This document shows, piece after piece, positions 1 to 5,393 of a stretch of 5,707 nt of DNA (position 1 is the stretch's first letter; every line of letters starts with the position of its first letter). The notes beneath the pieces were generated by a model. It was not told where the DNA came from. It did not search any database and saw only the letters and a program-made list of their open reading frames with translations. A program made the position numbers and the translations under genes. The stretch lies in NCBI RefSeq assembly GCF_946221145.1, contig NZ_CAMIOH010000204.1, positions 1 to 5,707 of the forward strand, written 5' to 3'. The stretch comes from an uncultured Paracoccus sp. (GTDB lineage Bacteria > Pseudomonadota > Alphaproteobacteria > Rhodobacterales > Rhodobacteraceae).

Positions 1-1036
1 AGGCTTTCACGAAGAAGGACATGAAGCCCAGCTTGACCTTGTGCTTCTTCTCGAAGGCATCCTTGTATTCGTTGCGAAGCTGCATGATGCCGGACATGTC
101 GGCCTCATTATAGGTGGTCAGCATCGCGGCGGTGTTCTGCGCGTCCTTCAGGCGCCGCGCGATGGTCTGGCGCAGGCGGGTCATCTTGACGCGTTCCTCG
201 CGGGCGCCATCCTCGACCGGGCGGGGGGCGGCAGGGGCGGCGGCTTTGGGCGCGGATGCGGCCTTGGCCACGTCTTCCTTCATCACCCGGCCATCGCGGC
301 CCGAACCCGTCACCTGATCGCGGCTGACGCCAGCTTCGGCCATCGCCTTCTTGGCCGAGGGCGCATCCTCGACATCGGTGCGGGGCGTCAGGGCTTCGGG
401 ACCGGCGCCGGGGCTTTCGACCTTGGCGGCATCCTTGCCCTTGTCATCAGCGGCCTTGGCCGGGGCGGCGGCGCCTGCCGCGCCTTCGGTGATGATCGCC
501 AGACGCGCCTTGGCATCGACGGTGGCGCCTTCCTCGGCCAGAATCTCGGCCAGGACACCGGCCGCCGGGGCCGGAACCTCGACCGACACCTTGTCGGTTT
601 CCAGCTCGCACAGCATCTCGTCGGCGGCAACGCTGTCGCCGACCTTCTTGAACCAGGTGGCCACGGTCGCCTCGGTCACGCTTTCGCCAAGCGCGGGCAC
701 CATCACATCCACGGATTTGCCGCTCATCGTTTCCTGTCCTTCCGGGGTCTTCTGGGCCGTGTCGGCCTGCGGTTGTTCTTTGGGGGCGGGGCTGCCATCA
801 GCTTCCGTGATCTGGGCCAGCAGCGCATCGGGACCGACGGTTTCGCCTTCCGCCGCGACGATTTCGGCCAGGATGCCGGCTGCGGGGCTGGGCACCTCGA
901 CCGTCACCTTGTCGGTTTCCAGCTCGCACAGCATCTCGTCCATCGCGACCGCATCACCCGGTTTCTTGAACCAGGTGGCGATGGTCGCTTCGGTAACGGA
1001 TTCGCCCAGTGCGGGCACGCGGACTTGGGTGGGCAT
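1..1036 (-). CDS. sucB: Dihydrolipoyllysine succinyltransferase (E2 of 2-oxoglutarate dehydrogenase), N-terminal part, two lipoyl domains
   Basis: E2 core subunit of the cytoplasmic 2-oxoglutarate dehydrogenase complex. It carries the succinyl group from SucA on lipoyl-lysine and passes it to CoA. The reading frame is open from ATG 1036 to the window edge (345 complete codons); the stop lies outside. Visible domains: lipoyl domain 1 (about residues 2-79, ETDKV with lipoyl Lys43), an Ala/Pro/Gln linker (80-103), lipoyl domain 2 (about 108-185, Lys149), an Ala/Lys-rich linker, a peripheral subunit-binding domain (about 215-255, with APSAKKAMAEAG and TGSGRDGRV), a second Ala/Pro linker, then the start of the catalytic acyltransferase domain (from about 281, RLRQTIARRLK). 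The HxxxDG active-site motif is outside the window. ELETDKV plus linkage to sucA favour E2o over pyruvate dehydrogenase E2. The gene starts 4 nt after the sucA stop, so translational coupling is likely. Two lipoyl domains is unusual against E. coli SucB, which has one. Identity is near certain. Confidence 0.96.
   Translation of the reverse strand, partial: MPTQVRVPALGESVTEATIATWFKKPGDAVAMDEMLCELETDKVTVEVPSPAAGILAEIVAAEGETVGPDALLAQITEADGSPAPKEQPQADTAQKTPEGQETMSGKSVDVMVPALGESVTEATVATWFKKVGDSVAADEMLCELETDKVSVEVPAPAAGVLAEILAEEGATVDAKARLAIITEGAAGAAAPAKAADDKGKDAAKVESPGAGPEALTPRTDVEDAPSAKKAMAEAGVSRDQVTGSGRDGRVMKEDVAKAASAPKAAAPAAPRPVEDGAREERVKMTRLRQTIARRLKDAQNTAAMLTTYNEADMSGIMQLRNEYKDAFEKKHKVKLGFMSFFVKA
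587..622 (-). repeat. Direct repeat copy 2: lipoyl-lysine region of lipoyl domain 2
   Basis: These 36 bases are identical to 905-940, at an offset of 318 bases (106 codons). They encode DEMLCELETDKV around lipoyl Lys149. All 12 codons match, including synonymous positions, whereas flanking parts of the two domains differ at many sites. Confidence 0.9.
725..743 (-). promoter_or_regulatory. Possible internal translation start in sucB, before lipoyl domain 2
   Basis: In-frame Met104 of SucB (ATG at 727-725) is preceded by GGAAGGA (743-737) with 9 nt between. This resembles the arrangement at the true start (GGAAGGA, 7 nt, ATG). Initiation here would give an E2 with one lipoyl domain, beginning MSGKSVDVMVPALGE, a typical N-terminus for a single-lipoyl OdhB/SucB. 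The site is seen in the sequence; its use is inference. It could equally be a relic of the duplication that created the second domain. Confidence 0.4.
905..940 (-). repeat. Direct repeat copy 1: lipoyl-lysine region of lipoyl domain 1
   Basis: Perfect 36-base partner of 587-622, encoding DEMLCELETDKV around lipoyl Lys43. The full domains (residues 7-78 and 113-184) align without gaps at 57 of 72 positions by hand count, so this is an intragenic tandem duplication. Confidence 0.9.
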
Positions 1037-1040
1037 CAGC

Positions 1041-4007
1041 TTATCCTTCCAGCGACAGCGCCTCGTTCACCAAGGCTTCCTGTTCGGCCTTGTGGCGCGA
1101 TCCAAGACCCGTGGCGACAGAGGCTGCGGCATTGCGGCCGACATAACGGGCGCGGTTGTGCTTGGCGCCCAGACGGTCCAGCGACCATTCCAGGTAAGGC
1201 TCGACAAAGCTCCAGCCGCCCTGGTTCTTGGGCTCTTCCTGGCACCAGATCACTTCGGCATCCTTGAAGCGGGCCAGTTCCTTGACCATCGTCTGGGCCG
1301 GGAACGGATAAAACTGTTCCAGACGCAGCAGATAGATGTCGTCGATCCCGGCTTCGTCGCGCGCCTTCAGCAGGTCGTAATAGACCTTGCCCGAACAGAT
1401 CACGACGCGGCGGATGCGGTGATCCGGCACCAGCGTGATGTCGGACGCGCCGCGCTGCGCGTCGTCCCACAACACCCGGTGGAAGGTACTGCCGGTCTGG
1501 AAATCCTCGGCCTTGCTGATGGCCTTAGGGTGGCGCAACAGCGATTTCGGCGTCATCAGCACCAGCGGCTTGCGGAACCGGCGGTGCATCTGGCGGCGCA
1601 GGATGTGGAAATAGTTGGCCGGAGTCGTGCAGTTCGCAACGATCCAGTTATCCTCGGCACATTGCTGCAGGAACCGCTCCAGACGGGCGGAACTGTGCTC
1701 CGGCCCCTGACCCTCGAACCCGTGGGGCAGCAGCATGACCAGCCCGGACATGCGCAGCCATTTCTTTTCGCCAGACGAAATGAACTGGTCGAACATGATC
1801 TGCGCGCCATTGGCAAAGTCGCCGAACTGCGCCTCCCACAGGACCAGGGCGTTGGGTTCGGCCAGCGAATAGCCGTATTCAAAGCCCAGCACCGCATATT
1901 CCGACAGCATCGAGTCGATGACTTCGTAATGGGCCTGACCCTCGGCGATGTGGTTCAGCGGGTAATAGCGGTCCTCGGTCTTTTGGTCGATAAAGGCCGA
2001 ATGCCGCTGGCTGAACGTGCCGCGCGTACTGTCCTGACCGGCCAGGCGCACCGCCTTGCCTTCCACCAGCAGCGACCCAAAGGCCAGTGCTTCGCCCGTG
2101 GCCCAGTCGAAGCCTTCGCCGGTCTCGAACATCTGGCGCTTGGCTTCCAGCAGGCGGCCCACGGTCTTGTGCAGGGTCAGCCCTTCCGGCACCGTGGTCA
2201 GCGCACGCCCGATCTCGGTCATGGTGGACGGTTCGATGCCGGTTTCGCCGGACACATATTCCGCGCCTTCGCGGTCCAGGCCCGACCATTTGCCGTCCAG
2301 CCAGTCGGCCTTGTTCGGCTTGAACGCCTTGCCGACCTCGAATTCCTCGGACAGGTGGTTCTGGAAGGCGGCCTTCATATCCTCGATCTCGCCCTCGGGG
2401 ATCAGGCCGTCTGCCACCAGACGTTCGGTATACAGCTGCAACGTGGTCTTGTGACCCTTGATCTGGGTGTACATTGCCGGGTTGGTGAACATCGGCTCGT
2501 CGCCTTCGTTGTGACCGAAGCGGCGATAGCAGAAGATGTCGATGACCACGTCCTTCTGGAACTTCTGCCGGAATTCGGTCGCCACCTTGGCGGCATGGAC
2601 CACGGCTTCCGGGTCGTCGCCGTTGACGTGGAAGATCGGCGCCTCGACCATCAGCGCGATGTCGGTCGGATAGGGCGAAGTGCGGCTGAAATGCGGTGCC
2701 GTGGTAAAGCCGATCTGGTTGTTCACAACGATATGGATGCAGCCGCCGGTCCGGTGGCCTCGGATGCCCGACAGTTGCAGACATTCCGCGACGACGCCCT
2801 GGCCCGCGAAGGCCGCGTCACCGTGCAGCAGGATCGGCAGGACCGAACTGCGGTCGCGGCGATCGCCCAGCTGGTCCGACTTAGCCCGTGCCTTGCCCAG
2901 CACGACCGGGTTCACCGCCTCCAGGTGCGACGGATTGGCGGTCAGCGACAGGTGCACGCTGTTGCCGTCGAATTCGCGGTCGCTGGAGGCGCCGAGGTGG
3001 TATTTCACGTCGCCCGACCCGTCCACGTCCTCGGGCTTGAAGCTGCCGCCCTGGAATTCGTGGAAGATCGCGCGATAGGGTTTCGACATGACGTTGGCCA
3101 GCACCGACAGGCGGCCCCGGTGGGGCATCCCCACGACGATCTCCTTGACCCCCAGCGCGCCGCCGCGCTTGATGATCTGCTCCATCGCCGGGATCAGCGC
3201 CTCGCCGCCATCAAGGCCGAAGCGCTTGGTGCCCATGTATTTCACATGCAGGAACTTTTCGAAGCCCTCGGCCTCGACCAGCTTGTTGAGGATGGCGCGG
3301 CGGCCTTCGCGGGTAAAGGCGATCTCCTTGCCATAGCCCTCGATCCGCTCTTTCAGCCAGGCGGCTTCCTCGGGGTTCGAGATATGCATGAACTGGATGG
3401 CGAAGGTGCCGCAATAGGTCCGCTGCATCAGGTCGGTGATCTGGCGGATCGAGGCGACTTCCAGCCCCAGCACGTTGTCGATGAAGATCGGCCGGTCCAT
3501 GTCGCCGGGACCAAAGCCATAGGTCTCGGGGTTCAGCTCTCCGTGGTCGGGGACGTTGCGCAGGCCCAGCGGGTCCAGGTTGGCGTGCAGGTGGCCGCGG
3601 ATCCGGAAGGCGCGGATCAGCATCAGCGCGCGGATCGAATCCAGCACCGCCTGGCGCATCTGGTCCTCGGTCAGGGTCACGCCCTTTTCCTCGGCCTTGG
3701 CGGCGATCTTCTTCATCGCGGCGGTGGCTTCGCTTTTCGACGCCATCGGCCATTCGCCGGTCAGCGCGGCGGTGTTCTCGTCCGAGGGCAACGGCGGCCA
3801 GTCGGCGCGTTTCCAGGTGGCACCCTTGGCCTCGCGCGCGGCGTCTTCGCCCGCGTCGCCCAGGCTGCGGAAGAACGCGTCCCAGGCGGCGTCGAAACCG
3901 CCGGGGTTCTGCGCCCACTGGCCGTAAAGCTGTTCGATATAGGCGGCGTTGTGCCCTTGGAGAAAGGACGAGTCGTGGAAATCGGCGTTGTTGGGCTGTT
4001 CGGTCAT
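1041..4007 (-). CDS. sucA: 2-oxoglutarate dehydrogenase E1 component, complete
   Basis: Thiamine diphosphate-dependent E1 (988 aa). It decarboxylates 2-oxoglutarate and reductively succinylates the lipoyl groups of SucB; cytoplasmic TCA cycle enzyme. Order: N-terminal segment (about 10-45, FLQGHNAAYIEQLY), the kind known in this family to bind the E2 core; ThDP-binding dehydrogenase domain (about 230-555) with MPHRGRL (His296), NPSHLEAV (His361), GDAAFAGQG (Asp397) and NNQIGFTT (Asn430); transketolase-like pyrimidine-binding domain (about 630-830) with EGQGPEHSSAR (His771); C-terminal domain to 988. These match the family's known cofactor, Mg and substrate residues by position in recognised motifs. 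Length is close to proteobacterial SucA or slightly longer (E. coli is about 930). No frameshift or missing motif. GAGGA lies 11 nt before the ATG at 4007, a slightly long spacing. The gene follows a small lipoprotein gene by 46 nt and precedes sucB by 4 nt. Confidence 0.98.
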   Translation of the reverse strand: MTEQPNNADFHDSSFLQGHNAAYIEQLYGQWAQNPGGFDAAWDAFFRSLGDAGEDAAREAKGATWKRADWPPLPSDENTAALTGEWPMASKSEATAAMKKIAAKAEEKGVTLTEDQMRQAVLDSIRALMLIRAFRIRGHLHANLDPLGLRNVPDHGELNPETYGFGPGDMDRPIFIDNVLGLEVASIRQITDLMQRTYCGTFAIQFMHISNPEEAAWLKERIEGYGKEIAFTREGRRAILNKLVEAEGFEKFLHVKYMGTKRFGLDGGEALIPAMEQIIKRGGALGVKEIVVGMPHRGRLSVLANVMSKPYRAIFHEFQGGSFKPEDVDGSGDVKYHLGASSDREFDGNSVHLSLTANPSHLEAVNPVVLGKARAKSDQLGDRRDRSSVLPILLHGDAAFAGQGVVAECLQLSGIRGHRTGGCIHIVVNNQIGFTTAPHFSRTSPYPTDIALMVEAPIFHVNGDDPEAVVHAAKVATEFRQKFQKDVVIDIFCYRRFGHNEGDEPMFTNPAMYTQIKGHKTTLQLYTERLVADGLIPEGEIEDMKAAFQNHLSEEFEVGKAFKPNKADWLDGKWSGLDREGAEYVSGETGIEPSTMTEIGRALTTVPEGLTLHKTVGRLLEAKRQMFETGEGFDWATGEALAFGSLLVEGKAVRLAGQDSTRGTFSQRHSAFIDQKTEDRYYPLNHIAEGQAHYEVIDSMLSEYAVLGFEYGYSLAEPNALVLWEAQFGDFANGAQIMFDQFISSGEKKWLRMSGLVMLLPHGFEGQGPEHSSARLERFLQQCAEDNWIVANCTTPANYFHILRRQMHRRFRKPLVLMTPKSLLRHPKAISKAEDFQTGSTFHRVLWDDAQRGASDITLVPDHRIRRVVICSGKVYYDLLKARDEAGIDDIYLLRLEQFYPFPAQTMVKELARFKDAEVIWCQEEPKNQGGWSFVEPYLEWSLDRLGAKHNRARYVGRNAAASVATGLGSRHKAEQEALVNEALSLEG
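1044..1050 (-). promoter_or_regulatory. Ribosome binding site of sucB inside the end of sucA
   Basis: The minus strand reads GGAAGGA, 7 nt before the sucB ATG. The same bases encode the last Glu and Gly codons of SucA and abut its TAA stop. Ribosomes finishing sucA therefore sit on the sucB start region, which fits coupled, balanced synthesis of E1 and E2. Confidence 0.8.
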
Positions 4008-4018
4008 CTGATCTCGCG

Positions 4019-4023
4019 TCCTC
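4019..4023 (-). promoter_or_regulatory. Probable ribosome binding site of sucA
   Basis: GAGGA on the minus strand, 11 nt before the sucA ATG. It is the best Shine-Dalgarno-like match in the short leader (4008-4053). I see no clear -35/-10 pair in that leader, so sucA is probably read from a promoter further upstream. Confidence 0.45.
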
Positions 4024-4053
4024 GACGCAATGGGGAAAGAGGAAAGGGCCGGG

Positions 4054-4506
4054 TCAGGCGGCGGCGCAGGTGACGATCATCATCTGGACGCCGGGCATGG
4101 CGCTTCCCGCGCCCGGCGTGTTCGTGCGGCTGCTGCCCAGGTCGCGCCCGGCCTGGCGGCATACATGCGCGGGGGCGGCGCTGATCTTTCCGGCATCGGT
4201 CTGGGCCGGGCGGAACAGCACGGTGAAGCGGCTGTCGGCGTCCCCGGTCACGGAAATGACCGAGGCTCGGTGCAACCCGGTGCGGCTGTCCACCGGACCG
4301 GTCGGGACCGCGGGAACCGCCGGGACAGGGACGGGCGGGGCGGGGCGCAGAACCGGCGCCGCGACCGGCGGGACGGCCGGAACGGCGGGCACGGCAGCCA
4401 CCGGGGGCGGCGCCGCAACCGGGACGGCCTGCATGCAACCGGCCAGCAGCAGGACCGCCAGCACACCGGCGGCATTCAGGGACTTGGAAGGGCTTGCAAG
4501 GGTCAT
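4054..4506 (-). CDS. Predicted lipoprotein with Pro/Ala/Val linker, C-X30-C family, third of three
   Basis: A 150-aa protein I do not recognise. It has a lipoprotein signal peptide: Lys8 in the n-region, a hydrophobic stretch (about 11-22), and lipobox LAGC with Cys24 as the predicted lipidated residue. Met at +2 (no Asp) suggests outer-membrane sorting by the E. coli rule. Residues 25-69 are a Pro/Ala/Val low-complexity linker, probably an extended tether. Residues 78-148 form the domain shared with the two upstream neighbours: VISVTGDADS, FTVLF, SAAPAHVC (Cys116), GVQMMIVTCA (Cys147). The two cysteines could form a periplasmic disulfide (inference). ATG 4506 is chosen because it opens a proper signal peptide and has GAGG 6 nt upstream; the longer frame to 4632 would overlap the upstream gene and bury the signal. 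It starts 7 nt after the upstream stop. The gene is well supported, its function unknown. Confidence 0.85.
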   Translation of the reverse strand: MTLASPSKSLNAAGVLAVLLLAGCMQAVPVAAPPPVAAVPAVPAVPPVAAPVLRPAPPVPVPAVPAVPTGPVDSRTGLHRASVISVTGDADSRFTVLFRPAQTDAGKISAAPAHVCRQAGRDLGSSRTNTPGAGSAMPGVQMMIVTCAAA

Positions 4507-4511
4507 GACCG

Positions 4512-4516
4512 CCTCA
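4512..4516 (-). promoter_or_regulatory. Stop codon/ribosome binding site overlap between lipoprotein genes 2 and 3
   Basis: TGAGG on the minus strand: TGA ends the upstream lipoprotein gene and GAGG serves as the Shine-Dalgarno of the next, 5 nt before its ATG. This fixes the start at 4506 and suggests that the two genes are translationally coupled. Confidence 0.7.
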
Positions 4517-4909
4517 GGCACAATAAACGTCGATGATGGCCGCGCCGGGATCGGCATAGGGATCCACGCGCGGAATGCGTTCGATCCGCGCCACAGCGCG
4601 GCGTTCCAGCCCGCACAGCGCGCGCGCCGCACCCTGCTCGGCCTGCACGGGTGCGCGGGCGGGATGATAGATCAGCCGCCAGCCGAAATCACGCCGCGCG
4701 ACAGTGCGCACGGATTCGGGCGGCAGGGTGCTGGCCTGGTGCAGGTTCGTCATGGCGGGAATGCCGCCGGGCAGGATGTCGGCGGTGGGCGCGCGTCCGC
4801 AGGCCGTCAGCACCAGCAGCGCCGCCAGCGACAGCGGTACGACGCAGCGTCCGGTCCGGGCCATGGTCCCGGCGGAAAACCTGTCTGCGCGCTGCGGCTG
4901 GTGGTCCAC
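4514..4909 (-). CDS. Predicted lipoprotein, C-X30-C family, second of three
   Basis: A 131-aa protein of unknown function. The hydrophobic stretch VVPLSLAALLVL ends in lipobox LTAC, Cys37 from the chosen start. The mature part resembles its neighbours: SVRTVARRDFGWRLIYHP, AEQGAARALC (Cys99), and C-terminus IIDVYCA (Cys130). The Cys99-Cys130 spacing equals that of both neighbours, although overall similarity is low. Start choice: GTG at 4909 has AGGGGA 5 nt upstream, a strong Shine-Dalgarno, but gives a long n-region of about 21 residues. ATG at 4864 (MARTGRCVVPLS) would give a typical short signal, yet its only ribosome binding candidate (GGGAC) is too close. I favour 4909 on the RBS and give the shorter form as a real alternative. 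The gene lies 65 nt after lipoprotein 1, behind a strong hairpin, and 7 nt before lipoprotein 3. Gly at +2 suggests outer-membrane sorting. Confidence 0.75.
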   Translation of the reverse strand: MDHQPQRADRFSAGTMARTGRCVVPLSLAALLVLTACGRAPTADILPGGIPAMTNLHQASTLPPESVRTVARRDFGWRLIYHPARAPVQAEQGAARALCGLERRAVARIERIPRVDPYADPGAAIIDVYCA

Positions 4910-4914
4910 GTCAT

Positions 4915-4920
4915 TCCCCT
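4915..4920 (-). promoter_or_regulatory. Ribosome binding site supporting GTG start at 4909
   Basis: AGGGGA on the minus strand, 5 nt before GTG 4909. It is the strongest Shine-Dalgarno match near this gene's 5' end and the main reason to prefer GTG over the internal ATG at 4864. It lies 8 nt downstream (minus strand) of a stable hairpin whose CCCCCU arm could also pair with it. Confidence 0.6.
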
Positions 4921-4928
4921 GGTTGGTT

Positions 4929-4961
4929 CCGGCGCCCCCTTAGGTAATCAGGGGGCACCGG
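4929..4961 (-). promoter_or_regulatory. Strong intergenic RNA hairpin, 12-bp stem, 9-nt loop
   Basis: On the minus strand CCGGTGCCCCCT (4961-4950) pairs with AGGGGGCGCCGG (4940-4929), with a 9-nt loop. All 12 pairs form in minus-strand RNA, one of them G-U; the plus-strand transcript would have a C-A mismatch there. That favours a role in the minus-strand transcript. It starts 13 nt after the stop of lipoprotein 1. No U-tract follows, so it is not a standard intrinsic terminator. A 3' end stabiliser or processing site, an attenuator, or a translation-control element for the next gene are all possible. Confidence 0.65.
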
Positions 4962-4974
4962 CTGTCAAATCGCG

Positions 4975-5322
4975 TCACGCACAGGTGACGGTCATCCGCT
5001 GCACGCCGGTGCCGAATTGCGGCGCGGTGGTGTCGATCGGGTCGGCACTGAACACGGACGAGGCAGTGTTGGCACAGATCAGCCGCGGCGCTGCCGCAAG
5101 CTGTTCGGCGGTCACGCCGTCCTCGCGGTAGAAGACGACATACTGGTTGTCGGTCCGCGTCACGCCCAGCACCGCCTCGGCAGGCAGGCCGGTCGCCGCG
5201 CCCAGGGCCTCGGTCGAGACCGGCGTGGTCGTGACGGTGGTTTCGACGCGGGTGATCGGCTCGGGCGCGCAGGCCCCCAGCACGACAGTCGAGGCAATGA
5301 GGGTCGCTGACAGCATCTTCAT
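4975..5322 (-). CDS. Predicted lipoprotein, C-X30-C family, first of three
   Basis: A 115-aa protein of unknown function. It has a classic short lipoprotein signal: MKMLSATLIASTVVLGAC, lipobox LGAC, predicted lipidated Cys18, with Ala at +2 (no Asp retention signal). A Thr/Val-rich stretch (about 24-37) leads to the small domain: AVLGVTRTDN, YVVFYRED, AEQLAAAPRLIC (Cys83), GVQRMTVTCA (Cys114). It aligns with the product of 4506-4054 from the VxxVT motif to the C-terminus almost without gaps. The start is clear: AGGAGA lies 6 nt before ATG 5322. The gene follows sucD by 71 nt, same strand. The predicted location (envelope) contrasts with the cytosolic enzymes on either side. An envelope role is inferred from the signal only; no enzymatic motif is seen. 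Confidence 0.88.
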   Translation of the reverse strand: MKMLSATLIASTVVLGACAPEPITRVETTVTTTPVSTEALGAATGLPAEAVLGVTRTDNQYVVFYREDGVTAEQLAAAPRLICANTASSVFSADPIDTTAPQFGTGVQRMTVTCA

Positions 5323-5328
5323 CGTGAT

Positions 5329-5334
5329 TCTCCT
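5329..5334 (-). promoter_or_regulatory. Ribosome binding site of lipoprotein gene 1
   Basis: AGGAGA on the minus strand, 6 nt before ATG 5322: a near-consensus Shine-Dalgarno at good spacing. It suggests that this gene is translated independently of sucD rather than only by coupling. Confidence 0.8.
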
Positions 5335-5367
5335 GTTGTAACAGAGCGGTTGCTCTTGACCGGGGGA

Positions 5368-5384
5368 ACGCGCGCGCCGCGCGT
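5368..5384 (-). other. GC-rich hairpin just after sucD
   Basis: ACGCGC (5384-5379) and GCGCGT (5373-5368) on the minus strand form a 6-bp stem with a 5-nt loop, 9 nt past the sucD stop. A C-run follows rather than a U-run, so a conventional intrinsic terminator is not supported. A smaller stem (AGAGC/GCTCT, about 5342-5355) lies further down the same gap. Either may be chance in GC-rich DNA, or may affect sucD mRNA ends. I see no convincing promoter in the 71-nt gap. Confidence 0.35.
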
Positions 5385-5393
5385 CAGGTTGCG

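Noticed and set aside
41..1267. Plus-strand frame of 408 codons rich in Gly/His/Arg, with internal repeats
   Set aside because: It is the antisense shadow of sucB; its repeat merely mirrors the duplicated lipoyl domains.
351..4073. Very long plus-strand open frame (1240 codons) antisense to sucA and sucB
   Set aside because: It lies opposite sucA/sucB, which have unmistakable family motifs over their full length. Long antisense frames are common in GC-rich genes because of third-position bias. The predicted protein shows no coherent domain.
4054..4632. Longer version of the third lipoprotein, starting at 4632
   Set aside because: It would overlap the second lipoprotein gene by over 100 bases and place the signal peptide internally. 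ATG 4506 has a good ribosome binding site and opens the signal directly.
4070..5131. Plus-strand frame of 353 codons across the lipoprotein region, with a Gly/Thr/Ala run
   Set aside because: It opposes three minus-strand genes that have ribosome binding sites, signal peptides and shared motifs. The Gly/Thr/Ala run is the reverse of the Pro/Ala/Val linker.
5323..5393. Promoter or intrinsic terminator in the gap after sucD
   Set aside because: No convincing -35/-10 pair and no U-tract after either small hairpin; only weak GC-rich stems are seen.
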